NCBI GenBank assembly: GCA_043764135.1
Contig: JAYUKV010000144.1
Location: 1-25,721, forward strand
Direction: 5' to 3'
Source: JAYUKV01 sp043764135
Lineage (GTDB): Bacteria; Patescibacteriota; JACMRA01
DNA: 25,721 nucleotides
The number at the start of each line of letters is the position of its first letter. Position 1 is the stretch's first letter. Position numbers and translations under genes: made by a program. Below, piece by piece: positions 5,731 to 13,600 of this stretch. The notes beneath the pieces are model-generated. The model searched no databases, had not been told where the DNA came from, and saw only the letters and a program-made list of their open reading frames with translations.

Positions 5731-8103
5731 ATGAAAAAAATTAATAGTCTTATAAGGAAGTCTACTTCTTTAATTACAACAACTTTATTTGTTGTAAGCG
5801 CACTTAGTTTTGTAACATTATTTGATTCGATCGAAGTAATGGCAACTCTAACAAACGATCCAACACTTTCAGTAAATGTAAGCAAAGATTTTTTTGGAGT
5901 TGAAGAACAATGTGCGGTAATTATCAACGGAGGTACTACAGCTGCATTATTAGCAGCATTTACATCTGCAACAGAAGGTCAAAAAACTTGCTTACTAGAA
6001 CCAACCGATTGGATTGGAGGGCAGTTAACAGCTTCTGGAGTGCCTGCGATAGATTGGCAATGGATGACAAAGATTAACGAGAAGAAAACTTCTTTAGGTC
6101 TTATTCAAGAAGCTGGAGTAAATGGAAACACTCCACATACTCTAAGGGAGAATAATAATTTTCAGTTCTTTGACTGGATCAAATCAATAACTGAAAAAGC
6201 GACATGTTCTGTATCTAGAGATTGTTTTACGCCTATAAATGCTTTGGCAGTTATCAAACCAGCTATGGAATCACTACCTAATCTAAAGATTTTCTACAAT
6301 ACAGTAGTTAAAACTACAGGTGTTGTTGTATCTGGAACGAGAAAAGATCCGTATACTGGAGTTATGTTTCCATTAAAGAAGATCAAGACAGTTGGAGCAA
6401 TTCAAAGAACTCCTACACCTAATCAATTATACGGAGGCTATAATGTTAGGCTTTCTTCGGATATCACTGATTGGTATACCGAAGGAAGTAATGCAAGATT
6501 TACTAAAAAGAATATAGTGTTTATTGGAGTCGGAAATCAATTACCAGTGGTTATTGAAGCTTCAGATACCTCTGATGTACTTGTATTATCTGGAGGTTCT
6601 TATCTTCAAGGTGAAGAAAAGTTTGATGGATCTCTAGAACCTTTGGCAGAGCAATGTGGGCAAGCATTTACAATGACCTATAACGTCATGATGAATACTT
6701 CAGAAGTTCCAGATAATGGCCCTGGAAGAGCAAATATTGACCAATCTAGTACTCCAAACTTTAATTATGGTACAGGAACATGGGATACAAATTGGAATTA
6801 TAGAAGAATACGAGGAACAGGTTCTGCGTATGCAGCTTCTGTAGCACCAGGTCAAGTCTCTCTAATTAACTGGAAGTCTTTAGGTAATAATGGTAATGAT
6901 TTTGCAAAAGAATACTTCTTTAGAACTAAGGCAGACACTGCTCTTGAGTTATCTGATTGGAAGGGTGGTATAAATACCAATGCTATTAAATTAGCTGAGG
7001 ACCAATCTTACAACTTCTTTTATTATATGAAGGATACAGAGCCAAGAGGTAATGGAAATAGATTGAGTCTAGATAACTACACTATGGGAACAGGTACTGG
7101 ATTGTATAAGATGCCTTATTTAAGAGATATAAGAAGAACTGTTGGTATAGATAATTATGTTCTTAAAACTTCTGAAATGTTAGCTCAAAAACCAACAGGT
7201 TATAGATTTTTAGACAGAGTTGCAACGGCTAATTATCCTTTTGATATTCACCCTAATGATAATTGTACATATTCTGATGACACTTTAGGTAAGAATTTTA
7301 CTCAAGGTATAAATGCAGAGCCTTATCCATTTTATATTTCATTTAGATCACTTACAAACAAGAATATTGAGAACTTGGTAGTTGCTGGAAAAGCTATTGC
7401 TCAATCATTCAAAGCTTCAGCAGCTACAAGATTACAACCAGGTGAAGCAACTACTGGAGGTGCTGCGGGTGCAATTGCAGCTTATATGGCTAAAAATAAT
7501 CTTACTACTTATGAAATTGTAGAGCCTACAATTGGAAGTTATAGAGATTCAATAAAACCAATCCAAACAGCAATTAGAAAATATCAAGCAATTGATTGGA
7601 AGATTGAAAATGTGGTTTACCCAGCCGCGACAGAATATCTAACGGATATTAGAACTAATTATTATTGTCCAAATGGTTCCATTCCTGATCTTGCTGAAGG
7701 GTATTGTGAAGATGCTACTAATGCTTATGGTCCATTTTCAACAACTATGGTAAACACTTGTATAAATCAGGTTAAAGGTGGACCTGCATGTACCGATTTA
7801 AAAGAATTTACAGCAGGTGATAAGATTATTAGAGCCCAGCGTTGGGGTAAGCTATTAACTAGAATCTTGAGAAAAGGTGGAGTATGTATGGATGGATTAA
7901 AGCGTGATACATTTATTCCAAATTACTGTGTACAGGATGCAAACACAGCTATCGTAGGAAGTAAAAAAGAGGTGTATGGTCCATTTACAATTGATCAAGT
8001 TAATAATTGTTCAACGGTTCTAAAAGGGGGTCAGGCGTGTTTTACCAATAGATACGGATACGATTTCACCAAAAACATGTTATCAAAAATCAAATTACCA
8101 TAA
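5731..8103 (+). CDS. Secreted FAD-dependent oxidoreductase with C-terminal cysteine repeats
   Basis: 790 residues. Residues 1-38 look like a signal peptide (MKKINSLIRK, hydrophobic core, ending near Val-Met-Ala). An FAD-binding Rossmann motif follows at 62-90 (Ile-Asn-Gly-Gly-Thr-Thr-Ala-Ala, acidic Glu90), then Trp-Ile-Gly-Gly-Gln-Leu at 94-99. The second flavin motif is at about 545-590 (VVAGKAIAQS, later ATGGAAGAIAA-like). This is the pattern of the FAD_oxidored family, for which substrates are mostly unknown. The tail (about 640-775) has two copies of a four-cysteine unit: C646, C659, C677, C687 and C719, C733, C760, C770, each with Tyr-Gly-Pro-Phe (666-669, 749-752) and Lys-Gly-Gly-x-Ala-Cys. 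These are probably disulphide-bonded and may bind wall or ligand. Export of a flavoprotein suggests folding before export or cofactor loading outside. A strong promoter lies at 5669-5697. Confidence 0.85.
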   Translation: MKKINSLIRKSTSLITTTLFVVSALSFVTLFDSIEVMATLTNDPTLSVNVSKDFFGVEEQCAVIINGGTTAALLAAFTSATEGQKTCLLEPTDWIGGQLTASGVPAIDWQWMTKINEKKTSLGLIQEAGVNGNTPHTLRENNNFQFFDWIKSITEKATCSVSRDCFTPINALAVIKPAMESLPNLKIFYNTVVKTTGVVVSGTRKDPYTGVMFPLKKIKTVGAIQRTPTPNQLYGGYNVRLSSDITDWYTEGSNARFTKKNIVFIGVGNQLPVVIEASDTSDVLVLSGGSYLQGEEKFDGSLEPLAEQCGQAFTMTYNVMMNTSEVPDNGPGRANIDQSSTPNFNYGTGTWDTNWNYRRIRGTGSAYAASVAPGQVSLINWKSLGNNGNDFAKEYFFRTKADTALELSDWKGGINTNAIKLAEDQSYNFFYYMKDTEPRGNGNRLSLDNYTMGTGTGLYKMPYLRDIRRTVGIDNYVLKTSEMLAQKPTGYRFLDRVATANYPFDIHPNDNCTYSDDTLGKNFTQGINAEPYPFYISFRSLTNKNIENLVVAGKAIAQSFKASAATRLQPGEATTGGAAGAIAAYMAKNNLTTYEIVEPTIGSYRDSIKPIQTAIRKYQAIDWKIENVVYPAATEYLTDIRTNYYCPNGSIPDLAEGYCEDATNAYGPFSTTMVNTCINQVKGGPACTDLKEFTAGDKIIRAQRWGKLLTRILRKGGVCMDGLKRDTFIPNYCVQDANTAIVGSKKEVYGPFTIDQVNNCSTVLKGGQACFTNRYGYDFTKNMLSKIKLP

Positions 8104-8121
8104 CAAATTAAATAATAAAAT

Positions 8122-8142
8122 AAAGTCCTTTTTAGGACTTTT
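8122..8142. terminator. Bidirectional terminator
   Basis: AAAGTCCT (8122-8129) pairs with AGGACTTT (8134-8141) around TTTT, with T on one side and A on the other. It lies between the convergent stop codons at 8103 and 8144. Confidence 0.8.
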
Positions 8143-8143
8143 A

Positions 8144-8863
8144 TTAATTAACAAGATCTTTATATGTCTTACTAATAACATTTACAAGATAAAATGTAAG
8201 AGTAGGGGTAAAGTTCAAAAACAAAGCAGTTCCCAAATTAGGACCAACAATAGAAACAATGGCTGGAAACAAAGGTATGCTTCCAAAAAAGTTAAATATA
8301 AAACAAGTTGCTAGAGCCTCACCAGATTTATAATCTCTAGTATAATAACCTAGATTATATGTACCAGCCTTTAATATTCTCCAGCTATTGATTGATGTTC
8401 TAGTTACAATTTCACGAATCCTAAAGTTTTTAGGGTTATCAAATTTTAAACCGCTTTCACATTCAGCAAGTAAAAATATACTAGCTTTACCTTGTTCATT
8501 GTCTTCAATTAAATTGAAGATGTAGTGATATATAATATCCTGATTCTTCAATTTAGATGTATTGTGGTGTTTCTTAAAGAATATTAATAGATGGCTCTGA
8601 ACCACCGCAACCAATACTCCAATGTATATTTTACTATACTTCTCCTTTAAATAGAAAGTATATTTTTCATCCTTATTAAATCTGTTTACAAATTCTGTTT
8701 CTGAATGATACTTATCAAACTCAATAACTCTAAATCGGCTATCAAGAATTTGGAGAGTAAATAAATCATGACTTCTATTCTCATAATTAGATTCTCGAAC
8801 AAACCTGTTAATATCAACACTAAGATTACCTAACTGACGATATAATTCTCTGATTTGTGACAT
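8144..8863 (-). CDS. Unknown protein with C-terminal membrane segment
   Basis: 239 residues, not recognised. The first 85 residues are charged and probably soluble and helical. A hydrophobic stretch at about 97-116 (YSKIYIGVLVAVVQSHLLIF region) may be a buried core or a helix. The last 50 residues form a clear hydrophobic hairpin (about 187-232, with Phe-Gly-Ser-Ile-Pro and Val-Gly-Pro breaks) ending in Lys-Thr-Tyr-Lys-Asp, so the protein is probably membrane bound by its C-terminus. It has its own promoter (TTGACA complement 8929-8934, 17 bp, TAGAAT complement 8906-8911), leaving a leader of about 36 nt with a weak AAGGG ribosome site. Confidence 0.65.
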   Translation of the reverse strand: MSQIRELYRQLGNLSVDINRFVRESNYENRSHDLFTLQILDSRFRVIEFDKYHSETEFVNRFNKDEKYTFYLKEKYSKIYIGVLVAVVQSHLLIFFKKHHNTSKLKNQDIIYHYIFNLIEDNEQGKASIFLLAECESGLKFDNPKNFRIREIVTRTSINSWRILKAGTYNLGYYTRDYKSGEALATCFIFNFFGSIPLFPAIVSIVGPNLGTALFLNFTPTLTFYLVNVISKTYKDLVN

Positions 8864-8905
8864 GTGATTACCCTTGAATGTACTGCTAAAAGTTATGCTT
8901 TTTAG

Positions 8906-8958
8906 ATTCTAGAGCTTATATATTATTCTGTCAAAAAAATAAGCCTTATTTTATAAGG
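8906..8958 (-). promoter_or_regulatory. Terminator abutting a promoter (95-aa gene / 239-aa gene)
   Basis: Minus strand: hairpin CCTTAT-3 nt-ATAAGG (8944-8958) followed by a T run ends the upstream 95-residue gene. The T run leads straight into TTGACA (8929-8934), 17-bp spacer and TAGAAT (8906-8911) for the 239-residue gene. Confidence 0.65.
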
Positions 8959-8983
8959 TTTTGTTTATTGAGGTAAGAAAAAT

Positions 8984-9271
8984 TTATTTTCCTTGTTCTA
9001 GATCACGGAGAATATTTTTTTCAGCTTGGCTTTGTGGAATAAATTCCTCGTAATCTGAATTAATTACACCATCAATTACTTTTTGTTCAACTTCAAAATA
9101 ACGTTTACCAAAAGTTGCCATATTCATGGCTTTAAGTTCTTCAACTTTTAACTCTCGTTCTCGAAGTTCTAATTTTTTCATCTTTGTTTCTTGAATGTTT
9201 TCTAAGACTTGATAAATAAGCCCGCTTCCACCAAAGATAAAAAACCAAAACAAATAAGTAAGCATGCGCAA
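8984..9271 (-). CDS. Small membrane-anchored coiled-coil protein
   Basis: 95 residues, unknown function. Residues 3-22 are one hydrophobic membrane helix. Residues 25-55 are dense in Lys, Glu and Leu (ETKMKKLELRERELKVEELK) and should form a coiled coil in the cytoplasm; the rest is charged. The start has a fair ribosome site (GGGAG, 9-10 nt before the ATG). An overlapping frame at 9141-9359 is rejected as a shadow. It is divergent from gyrB. Plausible roles are a scaffold or a partner of a larger membrane complex, but nothing in the sequence decides this. Confidence 0.6.
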   Translation of the reverse strand: MRMLTYLFWFFIFGGSGLIYQVLENIQETKMKKLELRERELKVEELKAMNMATFGKRYFEVEQKVIDGVINSDYEEFIPQSQAEKNILRDLEQGK

Positions 9272-9337
9272 TTTTCTCCCATATATTGGACTCTCTAATA
9301 GAGTAACTAAAATAGTTTGATTCCATTGTCAAGGCCG

Positions 9338-9366
9338 TTGACAAAATCACCCTGAGCAAGCATGAT
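9338..9366 (+). promoter_or_regulatory. gyrB promoter
   Basis: TTGACA (9338-9343), 17-bp spacer, CATGAT (9361-9366), then 6 nt to the ATG at 9373, so a leaderless mRNA is predicted. The -35 box is one arm of an inverted repeat, TTGTCAA (9326-9332) with TTGACAA (9338-9344); the other arm is a -35 box for the opposite strand. Confidence 0.6.
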
Positions 9367-9372
9367 TCATAT

Positions 9373-12312
9373 ATGTCAAATTATGAAGCATCCAACATTA
9401 CAGTCCTCGAAGGATTAGAGGCTGTACGAAAAAGACCTGGAATGTACATTGGAAATACTGGAAGAGATGGACTTCACAGATGTTTTGGTGAAATCATGGA
9501 CAACTCAATAGATGAGTTCATGGCTGGTCATGCCAAAAAAATCAAAATCTTCTATACCAAGAAAAAAGCACTTATAACTGCTGATGATGGAAGAGGAATT
9601 CCAACGGATATTCACCCTAAAACAGGTAAATCTGCACTTGAAACTATTATGACTGTCCTTCACGCTGGAGGTAAATTCGATCAAGGTAACTATGAGTTCT
9701 CAGGAGGATTACATGGTGTTGGTGCTTCAGTAGTAAATGCATTATCTAAATATGTTAATGTATGGGTATTAAGAGACGGTCATATTCATTTCCAAAGATT
9801 TGAAAAAGGCAAAACAATAGGTGAACTTGAAAAATTAACTCAAGCAGAATCTTATGCAAAATATCCTAATCTAGAATCTTTATCTTGTTGGGATGAAACA
9901 GGAACAATTATTGAATTCTTACCTGATGATACAATTTTTGAAACAGTTGATTTTTCGATGACTGAAATCAGAACAAGTCTTAAGCATGCAGCATATCTAA
10001 ATGCTGGAGTTGATATTCAAATAAATGTAGAAGGTGAGGAAGAGGAAGTAAGATATTTCTTCCCTAAAGGAATAGTAACTTATTTAGAAGAGATCACAAC
10101 TGGTGAAGAAAGTATCTCACCTCTGATTCACTTTGCTAGAAAAGAAGACAAATTCCAATTGGAGTGTGCAATGACTTATGTAACTGATTATTCAGAGAAG
10201 CTTTTCCCGTTTACAAATGGTGTACCTAACCCTGAAGGTGGTATGCATGTGACAGGTTTCAAGACAGCTTTAACAAAAGTTATTAATAACTATGCTACAG
10301 CAAAAGGCTACTTTAAAAAAGAAGGTGATAAGTTCACTTCTGACGATCTAAAAGAAGGATTGAGAGTTATATTATCAATCAAAATGGTAGATCCGCAATT
10401 TACGTCTCAATCTAAAGTTAAATTAGGTTCAACACTTGCAAGAACCAAAACATATGAAATTGTAAATGATTCAATTGAAAATTTCTTTGAAGAAAACCCA
10501 GCAATTGCAGCAACAATCGTTCAAAAAGCCCAATTAGCCCTTAAAGCCAGATTAGCAGCAAAAGCAGCTAGAGAATCAGTCTTACGTAAAGGTGTTCTTG
10601 ACTCAACTTCGTTGCCTGGAAAACTATCAGACTGTGCAGAAAAAGACCCAGCAAAATCTGAGATTTACCTTGTCGAAGGAGATTCGGCCGGCGGATGTTT
10701 TCTGGCTTCTACATCAGTAAAACTGGCTGATGGTAGGTCTCTTACAATGGCAGAATTGGTCGAAGAAGACTCTAAAGGAATTCAAAATTATTGCTATACA
10801 ATTCAAGACAATGGTCATATAGGATTAGAAAAAATATTACACCCAAGAATTACAAAGACAAATGCAAAAGTTATTAAATTAACCCTTGATAATGGAGAAG
10901 TTATAATTTGTACACCTGATCATAAGTTTATGTTAAGAGATAAGTCTTATAAACAAGCATGTGAATTACTTCCAACTGATTCATTGATGCCTTTGTATCA
11001 TAAACTTTCTAAAAAAGCTAAAGACGAACAAACAATTTCAGGATATCCTATGGTATGGGATGTTAAGGATGATAAGTTTATATATTCACACATGTTAGCT
11101 GATTATTATAATCTAGAGAATAATGTTTACAATACTTCTTTGGGAAGTAATAGACATCATATTGATTTTAGTAAGTTAATTAATAATACTGAAAAGAAAA
11201 TTGAATATTCAAATAATTCAAAAGAACAATGGTCTGAAGAACTCACAACCAAAAGAAAAATTGCTAATGATAGGACTTACCAAGAACATACTATAAAGGC
11301 ATTAAAGGATTATTTGATTGAGTTTAGAGAATTTGATGAACTAGCTTTTGAAGAATATAGAATTAAATTGAATAACAAGAATATTTTAAAATTTGAGACT
11401 TTTTGTAATCGATTTTATAACTCAGATAACAATCATGCTTTAGAGTCAATTAACAATTACAATCATAGGGTAATCAAGATTGAAGAGTATCCAGGTCTTC
11501 ATGACGTTTATGATATTGAAGTTCCTCATACTCACAACTTTGCTCTTGATGCTGGTATATTCGTTCATAACTCAGCTAAACAAGGAAGAGATAGACACAC
11601 TCAAGCAATCTTGCCGTTGAGAGGTAAAGTTCTTAACACTGAAAAAGCTGCTCTTGATAGAATTATGCAATATGAAGGTATTAAGAACATGATTACTGCT
11701 TTTGGTACTGGTATTGGAGATAGATTTGATATTGAGAAGTTGAGATATCATAAGATTGTATTAATGACGGATGCTGATGTTGATGGTGCACACATTACAA
11801 CATTACTTTTGACTTTCTTCTATAGATATATGCCTGAGTTAATTGAAAATGGACATATATATCTTGCAAGACCTCCATTATACAGAATCGCACTTGGTAA
11901 AAAATTCGAATATGTATATTCAGATGAAGAGAAAGTACAACTACTTAAAGATTGGGGAATTGAAGATATCTCAGAAGTTGTTAATGCAGCTGAGGATGCT
12001 GAGAGTTCAAACAAGGAAGAGATAGATGACAATGAAGGTGTTGTTGAAGAATTAAATGAAGATATCGATACTACAAAGAAGAAAAAAGCACCAAAGCCGA
12101 TTATTCAAAGATACAAAGGATTAGGTGAAATGAATCCTGATCAGCTTTGGGATACTACAATGGACCCTGAGAGAAGAGTCTTATACCAAATGACAGTAGG
12201 GGAGGCTGAGCAGGCGAATATTGTATTTGAACATTTGATGGGAGCTGATGTTGCTCCACGTAAATCTTTTATAGAAGATAATGCTCAATTCGTAGAGATT
12301 GATACCATTTAA
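9373..12312 (+). CDS. gyrB: DNA gyrase subunit B containing an intein
   Basis: 979 residues as encoded, 687 after splicing. ATPase subunit of gyrase, which with GyrA introduces negative supercoils. GHKL ATPase: Glu40/Asn44 (GEIMDNSIDE), Asp72-Gly-Arg-Gly (ADDGRGIP), Gly-Gly-Leu-His-Gly-Val-Gly 111-117. TOPRIM: Glu-Gly-Asp-Ser-Ala-Gly-Gly ends at 441 and resumes after the intein as Ser734-Ala-Lys-Gln-Gly-Arg-Asp-Arg. The metal motif Asp800-Ala-Asp-Val-Asp-Gly-Ala-His follows, and the C-terminal Gln-Arg-Tyr-Lys-Gly-Leu-Gly-Glu-Met-Asn motif is present. A low-complexity acidic and lysine linker (about 875-910) lies before that motif. ParE is the alternative name, because the two subunits are close; no gyrA or parC is nearby. 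Splicing is needed for activity, since the intein splits the catalytic motif. Confidence 0.95.
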   Translation: MSNYEASNITVLEGLEAVRKRPGMYIGNTGRDGLHRCFGEIMDNSIDEFMAGHAKKIKIFYTKKKALITADDGRGIPTDIHPKTGKSALETIMTVLHAGGKFDQGNYEFSGGLHGVGASVVNALSKYVNVWVLRDGHIHFQRFEKGKTIGELEKLTQAESYAKYPNLESLSCWDETGTIIEFLPDDTIFETVDFSMTEIRTSLKHAAYLNAGVDIQINVEGEEEEVRYFFPKGIVTYLEEITTGEESISPLIHFARKEDKFQLECAMTYVTDYSEKLFPFTNGVPNPEGGMHVTGFKTALTKVINNYATAKGYFKKEGDKFTSDDLKEGLRVILSIKMVDPQFTSQSKVKLGSTLARTKTYEIVNDSIENFFEENPAIAATIVQKAQLALKARLAAKAARESVLRKGVLDSTSLPGKLSDCAEKDPAKSEIYLVEGDSAGGCFLASTSVKLADGRSLTMAELVEEDSKGIQNYCYTIQDNGHIGLEKILHPRITKTNAKVIKLTLDNGEVIICTPDHKFMLRDKSYKQACELLPTDSLMPLYHKLSKKAKDEQTISGYPMVWDVKDDKFIYSHMLADYYNLENNVYNTSLGSNRHHIDFSKLINNTEKKIEYSNNSKEQWSEELTTKRKIANDRTYQEHTIKALKDYLIEFREFDELAFEEYRIKLNNKNILKFETFCNRFYNSDNNHALESINNYNHRVIKIEEYPGLHDVYDIEVPHTHNFALDAGIFVHNSAKQGRDRHTQAILPLRGKVLNTEKAALDRIMQYEGIKNMITAFGTGIGDRFDIEKLRYHKIVLMTDADVDGAHITTLLLTFFYRYMPELIENGHIYLARPPLYRIALGKKFEYVYSDEEKVQLLKDWGIEDISEVVNAAEDAESSNKEEIDDNEGVVEELNEDIDTTKKKKAPKPIIQRYKGLGEMNPDQLWDTTMDPERRVLYQMTVGEAEQANIVFEHLMGADVAPRKSFIEDNAQFVEIDTI
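10696..11571 (+). mobile_element. GyrB intein with eroded endonuclease region
   Basis: 292 residues, GyrB residues 442-733. Splicing residues are intact: Cys1 (CFLAST), block B Thr73-Pro-Asp-His76, block F at 271-282 (VYDIEVPHTHNF) and the terminal His291-Asn292, followed by Ser as the first residue of the C-extein. It interrupts EGDSAGG/SAKQGRDR, a known GyrB insertion site, and its ends closely match my recollection of the cyanobacterial Ssp GyrB intein (about 435 residues with an HNH-type endonuclease). The middle, residues about 105-250, keeps a His154-His155-x-Asp piece like the start of that HNH motif, but is much shorter. Homing activity is probably lost while splicing is kept. Confidence 0.92.
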
Positions 12313-12427
12313 TCAATACGATTAGTTGGATTTTAGCGAGTGATTGAGATGTGTTTGACTAATGTAATAATTAAAGTTAGCCTCAAGTTACAGTCCACTT
12401 TATAACAATAAGGAAAAGGCGATAACA

Positions 12428-13567
12428 ATGAAAAAACAAAATATTTTTTTGATGGGTGGTAGAACCGGAGGTCCGCTTCTCCCAGTAATTGCCATCAGTA
12501 AGGAACTACCTGAATTCACACCAATAATTATTGGTGTGAAAGGTGGTTTCGAAGAAAAATACTCAATTTCTCAATCTATTGAATTTCACTCACTTCCAGA
12601 AGCTAAGTTAACACTTGCTTCTTTTTCCAATCTTTCTTTTATGGAAACGATTGGTGAGTTGTTTGCGGCTTTTTGGATGATTGTTAAACTGTCTTGGTCA
12701 ATCTTAAAATCCATTTATTATTTAGTTAAGTTTAAGCCAAAAGCCATACTAACATCTGGTTCATTTCTAGGTGTTCCTATGGTAATTGCTTGTAAATTTA
12801 CTAATTTACTCAGATTAACCAATACTAAGACAATCATTCACCAACAAGATGCAAAGCCGTCTTTATCTAACAAACTTGTAGCAAGATTTGCAGATAAAAT
12901 CACTGCATATTTTCCTGAAACTTCAAAACTCCTGGGTCCTAAATGTACTGTAACTGCTAATCCAATAAACTTCGATAAGTTCAGTGATCTAAGCATCCGA
13001 AATGAATTAATCAATGCTGACTTACGTCGTTTTGTAGAATCAAAGTCTTCTCTTCCACTTTTATTAATTTTTGGTGGAGGTTCAGGAGCATTTGCTATCA
13101 ATAAATGGGTTTTTGAGAATATTAAATTGTTAAGCGCTCAATTTCGGGTATTGCATTTGACAGGTGCTCTTCAAGAGAATTCTGTTTTCAAGATCGCAAA
13201 TTCTCCTTCCTATCATTCATTGCCGTTTCTAACTTCACAGATGCCGTATGCGATAAAAAAAGCAGACTTAGTAATTTGTAGAGCAGGTATGGCTTCGATT
13301 TCAGAGTTGGTGTATAACAAGAAAAAAGCTTTTTTGATTCCAATACCGTACTCTCACCAAGAAGATAATGCATTTTTTGTAAAAGAGTTTTTCCCAACCC
13401 TTAAACAAAGATATACAGTATCAAAACCCGGTAAAGAGGATTGGTTGAGGATGATTCAAGAATTCTATCCACAGTTTTTTGATAGTGTGACGTATCCTTC
13501 GAATGATGAAATTATTACTAATTTTAGAAAATATATTTTAGAAGTTCGAGAGCTTTTATCCAGATAA
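12428..13567 (+). CDS. murG: MurG-like UDP-GlcNAc:lipid I N-acetylglucosaminyltransferase
   Basis: 379 residues. Adds GlcNAc to lipid I to make lipid II at the inner face of the membrane, the last cytoplasmic step of peptidoglycan synthesis. Two Rossmann domains (GT28). N-terminal glycine-rich loop Gly-Gly-Arg-Thr-Gly-Gly-Pro at 10-16, a hydrophobic membrane-facing patch at about 60-95, the His-Gln-Gln-Asp-Ala segment at about 137-141 (HEQN in most MurG), a second Gly-Gly-Gly-Ser-Gly loop at about 216-220, and the donor-binding segment Cys-Arg-Ala-Gly-Met-Ala-Ser-Ile-Ser-Glu-Leu at about 283-293. The usual catalytic His of GGTGGH is Pro here. The start has a ribosome site (AAGGAAAAGG) before the ATG. 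It stands 115 nt after gyrB, with a possible promoter (TTGACT 12355-12360, TAGCCT 12378-12383). Confidence 0.88.
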   Translation: MKKQNIFLMGGRTGGPLLPVIAISKELPEFTPIIIGVKGGFEEKYSISQSIEFHSLPEAKLTLASFSNLSFMETIGELFAAFWMIVKLSWSILKSIYYLVKFKPKAILTSGSFLGVPMVIACKFTNLLRLTNTKTIIHQQDAKPSLSNKLVARFADKITAYFPETSKLLGPKCTVTANPINFDKFSDLSIRNELINADLRRFVESKSSLPLLLIFGGGSGAFAINKWVFENIKLLSAQFRVLHLTGALQENSVFKIANSPSYHSLPFLTSQMPYAIKKADLVICRAGMASISELVYNKKKAFLIPIPYSHQEDNAFFVKEFFPTLKQRYTVSKPGKEDWLRMIQEFYPQFFDSVTYPSNDEIITNFRKYILEVRELLSR

Positions 13568-13572
13568 AGAAT

Positions 13573-13600
13573 TACCACCTTAATTAAGGTGGTATATTTT
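13573..13600. terminator. Bidirectional terminator
   Basis: 22-bp perfect palindrome (13573-13594, TACCACCTTAA and its complement) followed by TATTTTA, between the convergent murG and the 272-residue gene. Confidence 0.8.

Noticed and set aside
5643..5927. 94-codon minus-strand frame
   Set aside because: It overlaps the signal peptide and FAD motif of the oxidoreductase and the divergent promoters; a shadow.
9141..9359. 72-codon minus-strand frame near gyrB
   Set aside because: It overlaps the 95-residue coiled-coil gene in another frame, has no ribosome site, and would run back into the gyrB promoter.
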